The translations under genes were made by a program, and so were the position numbers. The notes below the pieces were generated by a model, which ran no database searches, had not been told where the DNA came from, and saw nothing but the letters and a program-made list of their open reading frames with translations. A DNA stretch of 46,762 nt from Gammaproteobacteria bacterium (GTDB lineage Bacteria > Pseudomonadota > Gammaproteobacteria > Steroidobacterales > Woeseiaceae): positions 1-46,762 of the forward strand of contig JAACFB010000030.1 of assembly GCA_009937615.1 (NCBI GenBank). The letters are read 5' to 3'. Positions 9,724 through 17,580 of this stretch are shown here, piece after piece; position 1 is the first letter of the stretch, and each line of letters starts with the position of its first letter.

Positions 9724-9810
9724 GGTCGGCAAGCTTCGGGTAATGGTTCGCTCCTGCCAGTCAACTTAACGGCTCAACGGGGCGCATACAAGTCCGCGAG
9801 TCGTGAAGAA

Positions 9811-10905
9811 TCATGCCAGGTGCGGCGCAGCGAGGTATTCGGTCGACTGCATCTCGATCAGGCGGCTGATCGTACGCTCGAACTCGAACCCGAGGCGGTT
9901 CCCGGTATACAGGGAATGAACATCCGTGGCCGCCGAGACGATCAATTTCACGCGCCGGTCGTAAAACTCATCGACCAGGGCGATAAACCGGCGTGCCTGG
10001 TTCTCGAGGTCGTGGTCGAGCTGAGGAATGGCTGAAACGATCACGGCCGGATACCACCGCGCGACTTCGATGTAGTCGTCCTGGCTTCTTGGCCCGTCGC
10101 AAATGTCGGCGAACTCGAACCAGGCGATGCCTTTCGCGCACCGGTGCGCACGAATCAGCCGGGAGTTTATCTCGAGCTCCTTATCGGCGGCGACCTGACT
10201 GGACGCCGATTCGTCGAAAAAGTGCTGCAATTTCCGGCGGGCCTCGTCGTCATCCGGAGCCAGGTAGGTTCCCGCCTGCTGCAGGAGTCGCAGCCGGTAG
10301 TCGACGCCATCGCCTATGTGCACGACGTTCGTATTCTCGTTAAGCAGTTCGACGGCCGGGAGGAACCGCTGCCGCTGCAAGCCGTCTTTGTACAGCTCGT
10401 CCGGCCGGGCGTTCGACGTCGCGACCAGGGTGACGCCGCGGCGGAACAGGCCGTCCAGCAGCCGGCCCAGGATCATCGCGTCGCCGATGTCACTGACGAA
10501 AAACTCGTCGAAACACAGCACGCGCGTGTTCGCCGCGATGTCCGCGGCGACCCGGTCCAGTGGATCTGCAACCGAGTCGAGCGTGGCGAGGCGTGCATGT
10601 ACGTCACGCATCATGCGGTGAAAATGGATGCGCTGCTTTGCATCGATCGCCAGCGTTTCGAAGAACAGGTCCATCAGGAAGGTCTTGCCCCGGCCAACGC
10701 CGCCCCAGAGGTAGATGCCGGTTACCGTATCGCCCGCGATCGCGGGCGAGCGCCCGAACAGTCCTGACAATCCGCGTTTGCGCGGTGCGGCAGAGAGCAG
10801 CCGGTGCTGCAGATTTTCGAGGCGTGAGACGATTTCCTCCTGCCCCGCGTCGCGCTCGTGGCCCTCGCGACGCAGGCTCTCTTCGTAAGCCTCGCGAATG
10901 TTCAA
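9811..10905 (-). CDS. zapE: Cell division protein ZapE (AFG1-like ATPase)
   Basis: ZapE is a cytoplasmic AAA-type ATPase that associates with the Z-ring late in division in E. coli and is related to mitochondrial AFG1. The Walker A motif GGVGRGKT (LWGGVGRGKTFLMD) and Walker B LCFDEFFV are intact, followed by the family segment SNARPDELYKDGLQRQRFLPAV. The frame can be extended to TTG 10953, but family members start close to the segment NIREAYEESLRREG, so I choose TTG 10905 (about 364 residues); the Shine-Dalgarno there is weak (AGAGGA, about 11 nt upstream). The gene is divergent from the ETF-quinone oxidoreductase gene with only about 50 bp between starts. Confidence 0.92.
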   Translation of the reverse strand: MNIREAYEESLRREGHERDAGQEEIVSRLENLQHRLLSAAPRKRGLSGLFGRSPAIAGDTVTGIYLWGGVGRGKTFLMDLFFETLAIDAKQRIHFHRMMRDVHARLATLDSVADPLDRVAADIAANTRVLCFDEFFVSDIGDAMILGRLLDGLFRRGVTLVATSNARPDELYKDGLQRQRFLPAVELLNENTNVVHIGDGVDYRLRLLQQAGTYLAPDDDEARRKLQHFFDESASSQVAADKELEINSRLIRAHRCAKGIAWFEFADICDGPRSQDDYIEVARWYPAVIVSAIPQLDHDLENQARRFIALVDEFYDRRVKLIVSAATDVHSLYTGNRLGFEFERTISRLIEMQSTEYLAAPHLA

Positions 10906-10957
10906 GTTTCGATATATCCTCTTTTGCGCCGAAGCGAGCGGGCGAAGAGACAATACT

Positions 10958-12601
10958 ATGACAACAGAACGCGAGTCGATGGAATTTGATGTCGTTGTGG
11001 TCGGCGGCGGCCCGGCGGGCCTCGCAGCGGCGTGCCGCCTGCTGCAGCTGGACAGTGAATTGTCCGTTGTGGTTGTAGAGAAGGGCTCCGAGATCGGAGC
11101 TCATATTCTTTCCGGCAATGTCTTCGAGCCGACGGGGCTCGACGAGCTGTTTCCCGACTGGAAAGAGACGGGCGCGCCCGTCAAAACCGCGGTCAAGGGT
11201 GATGACATCTATTACCTGACCAGCGCGCAGAAGGGCATTCGCACGCCGAACTTATTTGTGCCAAGGCCCATGCATAACAAGGGTAATTACATCATCAGCC
11301 TCGGCCGTCTGTGCCAGTGGCTTGGCGAGAAGGCCGAAGAGATGGGCGTGAATGTCTTTCCCGGGTTTGCGGCATCCGAGGTTCTTTACGACGATCAAGG
11401 CCGCGTGACCGGCGTTGCGACGAGCGACATGGGGATCGGCAAAGACGGTCAGCACAAGCCCAACTACCAGGCCGGGTATGAATTGACCGCGAAGTACACG
11501 ATCTTTGCGGAGGGTGTTCGCGGCAATCTGAGCGAGCAGCTGATCGATCGATTCGATCTGCGTGCCGATGCGGATCCGCAGCACTATGGCATCGGCATCA
11601 AGGAGGTCTGGACGATCGACCCGGACCGGCACGACGAGGGGCTGGTCGTGCACACGGCCGGCTGGCCGCTCGACAACCATACCGAGGGTGGCGGCTTTCT
11701 TTATCACGCGGCAAACAATCAGGTCTATCTCGGCCTGATCATTGCGCTCGACTACAAGAACCCGCACCTGTCGCCATTCGACGAGTTTCAGCGTTGGAAG
11801 CTGCACCCGAAAATCCGCCAATACCTCGACGGCGGCGAGCGCATCGCTTATGGCGCGCGGGCAGTTAACAAGGGTGGCCTGCAGTCGCTGCCGAGGCTCG
11901 CATTCCCGGGCGGCATGCTCGTTGGGTGCGGCGCAGGCTTCCTCAATGGTGTCAAGATCAAGGGTGCTCACACGGCCATTAAAACCGGCATGCTCGCAGC
12001 CGAGAGCGTGCACGCGGCTTTGTCTTCGGGTGACAGCGGTCAGGCGGAACTCGGCGATTACGAAGACAAGGTCAAAGCGTCATGGGTTTACGCCGAGCTG
12101 CACCGCGGCCGCAATTTCGGTCCGGCGCTGACCCGGTTTGGCACGCTCTTGGGATCCGCATTCACGTTCATCGACCAGAACATCTTTTTCGGCAAGCTGC
12201 CCTTTACCTGGCGCCACCCGGAGCCCGATCACGAGTCGCTGCTGAAGGCCAGCGAAGCCAGCGTGATCGACTATCCGAAGCCCGACGGGGTCATCACTTT
12301 TGACCGCCTGTCGTCGGTGTTCCTGTCGAGTACCAATCACGAAGAAGACCAGCCATCGCATTTGAGGCTTAAAGACGATTCGGTGCCGATCGCCTTCAAT
12401 TTACCGATGTATGACGAGCCCGCACAACGCTACTGCCCGGCAGGCGTCTATGAGGTCGTCGAGGAAGCGGGCCAGAAAGTGTTCCAGATCAGCGCGCAGA
12501 ATTGCGTGCATTGCAAGACCTGCGACATCAAGGACCCGACGCAGAATATCGTCTGGACGGTCCCCGAGGGCGGAGGTGGCCCCAACTACACCGGAATGTG
12601 A
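10958..12601 (+). CDS. etfD: Electron transfer flavoprotein-ubiquinone oxidoreductase
   Basis: ETF-QO passes electrons from acyl-CoA dehydrogenases, through reduced ETF, to ubiquinone at the inner membrane. The 547 residues include an N-terminal FAD motif VVVVGGGPAGLAAA at about residues 11-24, the central quinone/FAD domain (GCGAGFLNGVKIKGAHTAIKTGMLAAE) and the C-terminal [4Fe-4S] site with CPAGVYE and CVHCKTCDI followed by PEGGGGPNYTGM. I start at ATG 10958 because it leaves a short N-terminus before the FAD motif; the frame is open further upstream to 10898, inside zapE. Its place beside beta-oxidation-type genes fits fatty-acid or branched-chain amino-acid catabolism. Confidence 0.96.
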   Translation: MTTERESMEFDVVVVGGGPAGLAAACRLLQLDSELSVVVVEKGSEIGAHILSGNVFEPTGLDELFPDWKETGAPVKTAVKGDDIYYLTSAQKGIRTPNLFVPRPMHNKGNYIISLGRLCQWLGEKAEEMGVNVFPGFAASEVLYDDQGRVTGVATSDMGIGKDGQHKPNYQAGYELTAKYTIFAEGVRGNLSEQLIDRFDLRADADPQHYGIGIKEVWTIDPDRHDEGLVVHTAGWPLDNHTEGGGFLYHAANNQVYLGLIIALDYKNPHLSPFDEFQRWKLHPKIRQYLDGGERIAYGARAVNKGGLQSLPRLAFPGGMLVGCGAGFLNGVKIKGAHTAIKTGMLAAESVHAALSSGDSGQAELGDYEDKVKASWVYAELHRGRNFGPALTRFGTLLGSAFTFIDQNIFFGKLPFTWRHPEPDHESLLKASEASVIDYPKPDGVITFDRLSSVFLSSTNHEEDQPSHLRLKDDSVPIAFNLPMYDEPAQRYCPAGVYEVVEEAGQKVFQISAQNCVHCKTCDIKDPTQNIVWTVPEGGGGPNYTGM

Positions 12602-12704
12602 CCGCCTGGTTGCTGTCGATGTTCAGGCGCCGACCTGAGCGCCGGTTTGAACGAGGCAGCGACTTGGAGCGAGGCCGGATGAGCGCATTTTCCCGATGGC
12701 TGGC

Positions 12705-13472
12705 TCACTTGGGCTGCATGCGGATTGCGCCGTCAACGCGGATTGTCTCGCCATTCACCATGGCCGTGCCGTATATGAACTGAACGGTGTCAGCGTATTC
12801 TTCGGGCCTGCCGAGCCGCGGCGGAAACGGAACCTGCTTGCCGAGGGACACCTGCACTTCCTCGGGCATGCCGGCAACCATGGGCGTCAGGAATACGCCC
12901 GGCGCGATCGTATTGACGCGAATGCCGAACTGCGCGAACTCGCGAGCGAGCGGCAGCATCATGCCGACGACGCCGCCTTTCGAGGCGGAGTATGCGGCCT
13001 GGCCAATCTGACCTTCAAACGCCGCAATCGAAGCCGTGCTGATGATGACGCCGCGTTCGCCGTCCTCATTCGGTTCGTTGTTGACCATGATTGCCGCTAC
13101 TTCTTTGCTCACGTTGAAGCTGCCGACAAGGTTCACCTGGATGACCTTGTTGAAATACGCGCTCGGCCACGGGCCCTCGCGGCCCAGGGCCCTGCCAGCA
13201 GTTGCAATGCCGGCGCAGTTGACCGCCAGCGTGATGCCGCCCATCAGCTCAGCCGCCTTGCGGACCGCAGTCTGGACCGAGCTCTCGTCGGCCACATCGA
13301 CCTGGCAAAACGCCGCCCGGTCGCCAAGGCTTGCTGCGCTGGATGCGCCCTGGTCCTCGTTGATATCGAGCAGCACGACCTGACCGCCGGCGCCGGTCAC
13401 GCGCTGCGCCGTTGCGAACCCGAGACCCGATGCGCCGCCCGTTATGACGGCTTTTGCGGTTGCTAACTGCAT
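12705..13472 (-). CDS. 3-hydroxyacyl-CoA dehydrogenase, type-2 (HSD10-like SDR)
   Basis: A 255-residue classical SDR that resembles 17beta-HSD10/3-hydroxy-2-methylbutyryl-CoA dehydrogenase, which oxidises 3-hydroxyacyl-CoA with NAD+. Intact motifs are ITGGASGLG near the N-terminus, NCAGIATA, STASIAAFEGQIGQAAYSASKGG (catalytic Ser, Tyr and Lys all present) and APGVFLTPM. The long loop with GPWPSAYFNKVI is typical of the HSD10 group. ATG 13470-13472 follows AAAGGA with good spacing. It lies 11 bp after the thiolase stop, so the two enzymes would carry out successive steps, oxidation then thiolytic cleavage. Substrate could be 2-methyl-branched or straight-chain acyl-CoA. Confidence 0.92.
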   Translation of the reverse strand: MQLATAKAVITGGASGLGFATAQRVTGAGGQVVLLDINEDQGASSAASLGDRAAFCQVDVADESSVQTAVRKAAELMGGITLAVNCAGIATAGRALGREGPWPSAYFNKVIQVNLVGSFNVSKEVAAIMVNNEPNEDGERGVIISTASIAAFEGQIGQAAYSASKGGVVGMMLPLAREFAQFGIRVNTIAPGVFLTPMVAGMPEEVQVSLGKQVPFPPRLGRPEEYADTVQFIYGTAMVNGETIRVDGAIRMQPK

Positions 13473-13483
13473 GTTGCTTTCCT

Positions 13484-14665
13484 TTATAGTCGTTCGACAC
13501 CAATGGCAACGGCCTCGCCGCCACCGATACACAGAGAGGCAATCCCGCGCTTCAGGCCGCGGGCCTGCAACGCGTAAAGCAATGTCGTCGCGATTCGTGC
13601 GCCGGTTGCGCCGATCGGATGGCCGAGCGCACAGGCGCCACCATTGACATTGACTTTCGCGTGGTCGATTCCGACGTCGGTCATAGCGGCCATCGTGACG
13701 ACGGCAAACGCCTCGTTGATCTCGTACAGGTCGACGTTGTCGGGATTCCAGCCCAGTTTCTCGTGCAGCATTCGAATTGCCGAGACCGGGGCCGTCGTAA
13801 ACCATGCCGGTTCCTGCGCGAAGCACGCGTGCCCGCTCAGCATTGCGATTGGCTCGAGGCCGCGGCGTTCGGCTTCCGAGGCCGTGGTCATTACGAGCGC
13901 CGCCGCGCCATCGGCGATCGATGACGAGGTCGCAGCGGTGACCGTGCCGTCCTTGCGGAACGCAGGCCGAAGTGCCGGTATCTTGTCGACATTGACTGTG
14001 CCCGGGATTTCGTCCTGCTCGACCCTGTGCTCGCCCTTGCGCGTGGCTACCGTTACTGGCGCAATCTCGGCGGCAAAAGCCCCGTTTGCGACCGATCCCC
14101 TGGCGCGCGTGGCTGATTCGATCGCAAACGCGTCCTGCTGTTCGCGTGTGAAACCGTATTTGTCGGCCGTTTTCTCGGCGAAGTAGCCCATCATTTCGCC
14201 TTCGTAGGGGTCCTGCAGGCCGTCGAAAAACATATGATCAATAACCTGCTGGTGGCCCATGCGATAACCGCTGCGTGCCTTGGGCAACAGGTACGGCGCG
14301 TTGCTCATCGATTCGAGGCCGCCTGCAACGACGATGCTGGCGCTGTTTGCGCTGAGCATATCGTGACCGAGGATCATGGTCTGCATGCCGGAGCCACACA
14401 TCTTGTTAACGGTGGTAGAGGGCGTGCCAACGGGCAATCCCGCGGCCAGCGCCGCCTGGCGTGCCGGAGCCTGGCCGAGACCGGCAGGCAACACGCAGCC
14501 CATCAGCACCTGGTCGATCTCGTCGGCGTCGACCCCGGAATCCTTAACGGCTGCAGCGATGGCGGCACACCCCAATTCGGTCGCTGTGGCGTCGGTCAGC
14601 ACACCCTGAAATGCGCCTATGGGTGTCCGCCGGGCAGCGACGATAACGACTGGGTCTGGTGTCAT
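13484..14665 (-). CDS. Acetyl-CoA C-acyltransferase (thiolase)
   Basis: A 393-residue thiolase that splits 3-ketoacyl-CoA to acetyl-CoA plus shortened acyl-CoA, or condenses acetyl-CoA in reverse. Nucleophile Cys90 is in NKMCGSGMQ, the catalytic His is in NGGACALGHPIGATGAR, and the second Cys is Cys379 in CIGGGEA. The fold is complete with family length. It is the first gene of a two-gene unit with the HSD10-like dehydrogenase. An 18-bp perfect palindrome stands 2 bp before the ATG and overlaps the ribosome-binding region, which suggests repressor control. AtoB-type acetoacetyl-CoA thiolase and branched-chain thiolase are both possible. Confidence 0.94.
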   Translation of the reverse strand: MTPDPVVIVAARRTPIGAFQGVLTDATATELGCAAIAAAVKDSGVDADEIDQVLMGCVLPAGLGQAPARQAALAAGLPVGTPSTTVNKMCGSGMQTMILGHDMLSANSASIVVAGGLESMSNAPYLLPKARSGYRMGHQQVIDHMFFDGLQDPYEGEMMGYFAEKTADKYGFTREQQDAFAIESATRARGSVANGAFAAEIAPVTVATRKGEHRVEQDEIPGTVNVDKIPALRPAFRKDGTVTAATSSSIADGAAALVMTTASEAERRGLEPIAMLSGHACFAQEPAWFTTAPVSAIRMLHEKLGWNPDNVDLYEINEAFAVVTMAAMTDVGIDHAKVNVNGGACALGHPIGATGARIATTLLYALQARGLKRGIASLCIGGGEAVAIGVERL

Positions 14666-14667
14666 TT

Positions 14668-14685
14668 TTCTAATTCCGATTAGAA
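14668..14685 (-). promoter_or_regulatory. 18-bp palindrome, candidate operator before thiolase
   Basis: The bases TTCTAATTCCGATTAGAA form a perfect inverted repeat of 7-bp arms (TTCTAAT/ATTAGAA) around TCCG. The element ends 2 bp upstream of the thiolase ATG and covers where a Shine-Dalgarno would be. It is AT-rich within GC-rich DNA and has no run of U for termination, so a TetR- or MarR-type operator is more likely than a terminator. The regulator is not identified. Confidence 0.55.
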
Positions 14686-14739
14686 TTTTGAAGCGTTACT
14701 GTCCTGCATTTTATCTCATGACGCAACCGCACCCTGCGG

Positions 14740-15486
14740 CTATTCGGCGCAGAGGTCGGGTTCGTCGACCACGGCCAGAATCCGCTGTCTCGTGACTTCC
14801 GCCAGCAGCCGATGATCCTCGAAAGCCGGATCATCGGGCATGATCGCGGGCAGGATTTGGATTCGCAGCGGCACTGGCCGCGGCAGTTTCGGTTCGCCGG
14901 GATGCATTTCGCGTGTCCCGGATATTGCAACCGGCACTATGGGCATCCCGCCCCTGACCGCTGCGACGAAAGCGCCGGGCAGAAAACGGCCGATACCGGG
15001 GAAGTCGCGGAAGGTACCCTCCGCGAAGAAAGCGAGCGATTCACCCCCCTTTGCAGCCTGGACAATCTTCCGGGCATCGCGAGAGCTGCCCGCGGCTTCG
15101 AAGCGTTCGACAAACCGCGAGCCGGCACGACGCAGCAGGAAGTGGGCGATCGGAATATCGCGCATCTCGCCTTTGATGACAAACGAAAAACGTGCCGGCA
15201 GGTAGCCTTTTAATAGTAGCCCATCGAGGTAGCTGGCGTGGTTGGATACTACGACGCTGTGACCGTCCGGCAGGTTCTCGAGGCCGCTGACCGACACCGA
15301 AGCACCGGACAGCACAAACACGGCTTTGGAGGTGCCGGCGAGTATCCTGCCACGGCGCTCATGGCCCGGCATCAGTAACGCGACAAGCAGTCCGAAGAGC
15401 ACGCACAGGCCGAGAACCGTCCAGCCCCAGACGCCGAACAAAAACTCACCGCAACGTCTTGGGAACGAAGGGCCCGGTTCGTTCAT
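14740..15486 (-). CDS. 1-acyl-sn-glycerol-3-phosphate acyltransferase-like (PlsC family)
   Basis: A 248-residue membrane acyltransferase. An N-terminal hydrophobic stretch (about residues 16-39) anchors it, the catalytic HX4D is His83-Asp88 in SNHASYLDG, and the substrate loop FAEGTF is a variant of the usual FPEGTR. PGAFVAAVRGGMPIVPVAI is the third conserved block. Such proteins acylate lysophosphatidic acid or a related lysolipid at the inner membrane. It starts with ATG 15484-15486, 48 bp from a CRP-type site. The variant EGT motif leaves room for another acceptor lipid. Confidence 0.88.
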   Translation of the reverse strand: MNEPGPSFPRRCGEFLFGVWGWTVLGLCVLFGLLVALLMPGHERRGRILAGTSKAVFVLSGASVSVSGLENLPDGHSVVVSNHASYLDGLLLKGYLPARFSFVIKGEMRDIPIAHFLLRRAGSRFVERFEAAGSSRDARKIVQAAKGGESLAFFAEGTFRDFPGIGRFLPGAFVAAVRGGMPIVPVAISGTREMHPGEPKLPRPVPLRIQILPAIMPDDPAFEDHRLLAEVTRQRILAVVDEPDLCAE

Positions 15487-15533
15487 GGTGGCCCGGCACG
15501 CAGCATTCGAGAGTCATTGATCACGGTGGGTAG

Positions 15534-15549
15534 TGTGACGTAGCTCACG
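15534..15549. promoter_or_regulatory. CRP/Vfr-type binding site 1
   Basis: The bases TGTGACGTAGCTCACG match TGTGA-N6-TCACA at 9 of the 10 defined positions. The centre is 15541.5. It lies 48 bp from the plsC-like start on the left and about 230 bp from xerD on the right. Confidence 0.6.
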
Positions 15550-15572
15550 TTATGTTAATGCCTTCTGGAATA

Positions 15573-15588
15573 TGTGACAGCGATCACG
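15573..15588. promoter_or_regulatory. CRP/Vfr-type binding site 2
   Basis: The bases TGTGACAGCGATCACG again match TGTGA-N6-TCACA at 9 of 10 positions. The centre, 15580.5, is exactly 39 bp from that of site 1. A -10-like CATACT lies downstream so that the site would be near -41.5, the class II activation position. Confidence 0.6.
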
Positions 15589-15609
15589 CCGGACGCAGTG
15601 CATCGTCAG

Positions 15610-15615
15610 CATACT
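15610..15615 (+). promoter_or_regulatory. Candidate -10 of a CRP-dependent promoter
   Basis: CATACT matches TATAAT at 4 of 6 positions. If transcription starts about 7 nt after it (near 15622), CRP site 2 is centred at about -41.5 and site 1 at about -80.5. No separate -35 is needed in a class II promoter. The placement is suggestive, and the start point is estimated. Confidence 0.3.
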
Positions 15616-15656
15616 CAAACCCTTGAAAAATCCGTCGCTTGGCGAGTCTGTTGAAG

Positions 15657-15761
15657 ATGGAAAGACTGGCCAGGCGCTTTTACCGGGACCTGGAATCCGG
15701 CGCACGCTATAAGCCTGCCGAAAGAATTGTACAAGACGGTTCTGGTCGCGGCGAACGCTAG
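15657..15761 (+). CDS. Possible 34-residue small protein upstream of xerD
   Basis: An ATG frame of 34 codons begins MERLARRFYRDLESGA and ends 20 bp before xerD. It is basic and amphipathic with no signal peptide or membrane segment. No good Shine-Dalgarno precedes it; in-frame TTG codons at 15639 and 15651 are alternatives. I do not recognise it. It lies in the transcript that the CRP-type promoter would make, so it could be a leader peptide, a real small protein or chance. Confidence 0.2.
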   Translation: MERLARRFYRDLESGARYKPAERIVQDGSGRGER

Positions 15762-15781
15762 GGATTGCGATACTGACAGAT

Positions 15782-16723
15782 ATGGATGATATGACTACTA
15801 ACCAGCAGAATACACCGAAATCAGAGACTGTTGCGCGTTCGGAGGAGCTTGTCGATCGATTCCTCGATGCGATCTGGATGGAACGCGGTCTCTCGCAAAA
15901 TACCCTGGGCGCCTATCGCGCTGATCTCATGACGCTGGGCCGTGGCCTGTCAAGACAGGAAAAGTCCATCGACAAGGCGGACAAAGCAGACCTGCTAGCG
16001 TTCATCGCCGGGCGAGTCGAAGGCGGGGCGAAGCCGCGCTCGACGGCGCGGCAACTGTCGAGTTTTCGACGGTTCTTTCGCTACATCATGCGGGAAGGAC
16101 TGCGTGCGAGTGATCCGACTGCGGATATAGAAATGCCACGTATTGGACGTTCGCTGCCGAAGACCCTGACCGAAGAGGAGGTGGAGGCGCTGTTGAACGC
16201 ACCGAACACCGAAGAACCGCTCGGCCATCGCGACCGGACGATGCTCGAATTGCTGTACGCCACGGGGCTGCGCGTGTCGGAGCTGATCAACCTCAGGCAG
16301 TCGCAGATCAATTTCAATCAAGGCGTATTGCGAATCATCGGCAAGGGAGACCGGGAACGCCTGATTCCACTCGGTGACGAGTCGCAACGCTGGCTGCAGG
16401 ACTTTATCGACGGCCCGCGTATGGAGATCCTGCTCGAGCGACAGACGGACTATCTTTTTCCGACGCGGCGCGGCAACCGCATGACGCGGCAGGCGTTCTG
16501 GCACATCATCAAGCGCTATGCGGAAAAAGCCAATATTCGCAATAAGCTGTCACCGCACAGCCTGCGGCACGCTTTCGCGACGCACCTGCTGAATCGTGGC
16601 GCCGATTTGCGTGTCGTGCAGCTGTTGCTGGGCCACAGCGACCTGTCGACGACCCAGATCTACACGCATGTCGCGCGTGAGCGTCTCAAGGACCTGCACG
16701 GCGAACATCATCCGCGGGGCTAG
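15782..16723 (+). CDS. xerD: Tyrosine recombinase XerD
   Basis: XerD works with XerC at the dif site to resolve chromosome dimers at division. The 313-residue protein has an N-terminal core-binding domain (EELVDRFLDAIWMERGLSQN...) and a catalytic domain with the Arg in TGLRVSELINL, Lys in GKGDRERLIPLG, His/Arg in SPHSLRHAFATH, His in LLGHSDLSTTQ and the nucleophile Tyr294 in IYTHV. ATG codons at 15782 and 15791 are both possible; neither has a clear ribosome-binding site. The next gene is dsbC, the usual proteobacterial neighbour, so this is the housekeeping recombinase and not a mobile-element integrase. Confidence 0.95.
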   Translation: MDDMTTNQQNTPKSETVARSEELVDRFLDAIWMERGLSQNTLGAYRADLMTLGRGLSRQEKSIDKADKADLLAFIAGRVEGGAKPRSTARQLSSFRRFFRYIMREGLRASDPTADIEMPRIGRSLPKTLTEEEVEALLNAPNTEEPLGHRDRTMLELLYATGLRVSELINLRQSQINFNQGVLRIIGKGDRERLIPLGDESQRWLQDFIDGPRMEILLERQTDYLFPTRRGNRMTRQAFWHIIKRYAEKANIRNKLSPHSLRHAFATHLLNRGADLRVVQLLLGHSDLSTTQIYTHVARERLKDLHGEHHPRG

Positions 16724-16732
16724 TGCTACAAT
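16724..16732 (+). promoter_or_regulatory. Extended -10 candidate for dsbC
   Basis: TGCTACAAT directly after the xerD stop is an extended -10 element (TG-n-TACAAT). It would start transcription near 16739, leaving about 60 nt before the dsbC start. No strong -35 is visible. Confidence 0.4.
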
Positions 16733-16799
16733 TCCGCGCCGGGAACCTGTCTCGGGGTGCGATGTCCATAACCATGGGCAGTGGAAGCCAGGATCGATG

Positions 16800-17561
16800 A
16801 TGAGTAGCAAAACCACAATACGACACAGTTTTTGCGTTGCAGTCACCTTCGTGGCCGGGCTGGCGATGTCTGCGGCGCTGGCCGAGGAGGTCGACACGGA
16901 GCTCGAACAGGTTCGTTCGAAGGTCGCCGAGATGTTCGACACGTTGGAGCCGGAAGATGTGAAGCCGGGACCCGTTGACGGCTGGTACCTGGTTCAGAAG
17001 GGCTCGGTCGTCGCGTACATTTCGGCCGATGGCCGGTACCTGATGCAGGGCGACATCATCGATCTCGACAACCAGGTCAACCTGAGCGAGCGCAGCCGCA
17101 ACCTGGCGCGCCGCGAGCTGATGTCGACCGTTTCCGACGACGAGGTGATACGTTTCTCTCCTGCGGAAGTGAAATATTCGGTGGCCGTCTTTACCGATGT
17201 CGAGTGCACCTATTGCCGGCGACTGCACAGCCAGATCGACGAGTACCTTGCGCATGGTATCGAGGTACGCTATTTCCTGTATCCGCGTAACGGCCCGGCG
17301 TCACGTTCCTGGAACACGTCCGAGGAAGTCTGGTGCGCAACTGATCGCAACAACGCGTTGACGATGGCAAAACTTGATCGCAAGTTCGCCTCCACGGCAT
17401 GCGACACGTCGATCGTTCAGAACCACTACGTCATGGGCCGCGACGTCGGCCTCAGCGGCACGCCCGCAATCGTGCTCGACGACGGTACCCTGATCAGCGG
17501 ATACCTGACGCCTGACCAGCTAAAGATGCGCCTGGATCAGATTAGCGCCAGTCACCAGTAG
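16800..17561 (+). CDS. dsbC: Periplasmic thiol:disulfide isomerase DsbC
   Basis: DsbC rearranges wrong disulfides in the periplasm and is kept reduced by DsbD. The 253-residue product has a signal peptide (residues 1-28, ending SAALA), an N-terminal dimerisation domain and a thioredoxin-like domain with active-site Cys136-Thr-Tyr-Cys139 and the cis-Pro loop SGTPAIVLDDG. Two additional cysteines (WCATD and TACDT) match the structural disulfide of the family. Two adjacent ATGs occur; AGGA at 16790-16793 is 6 nt from the second (16800) and only 3 nt from the first (16797), so I choose the second. Confidence 0.95.
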   Translation: MSSKTTIRHSFCVAVTFVAGLAMSAALAEEVDTELEQVRSKVAEMFDTLEPEDVKPGPVDGWYLVQKGSVVAYISADGRYLMQGDIIDLDNQVNLSERSRNLARRELMSTVSDDEVIRFSPAEVKYSVAVFTDVECTYCRRLHSQIDEYLAHGIEVRYFLYPRNGPASRSWNTSEEVWCATDRNNALTMAKLDRKFASTACDTSIVQNHYVMGRDVGLSGTPAIVLDDGTLISGYLTPDQLKMRLDQISASHQ

Positions 17562-17580
17562 CTGCGAGATTCAGCCGTCT

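Noticed and set aside
9811..12601. Overlap of zapE and the ETF-quinone oxidoreductase gene
   Set aside because: The overlap comes from over-long start choices on both genes; with TTG 10905 and ATG 10958 they are cleanly divergent.
12602..12704. Terminator between the convergent etfD and HSD10-like genes
   Set aside because: Only a weak imperfect pairing around GGCGCC/GCGCC was seen, with no U-tract on either strand.
15782..16723. Tyrosine recombinase as integrase of a mobile element
   Set aside because: Length, motifs and the dsbC neighbour fit housekeeping XerD; no att repeats or phage genes are nearby. The adjacent tRNA-Leu is 1.4 kb away and intact.
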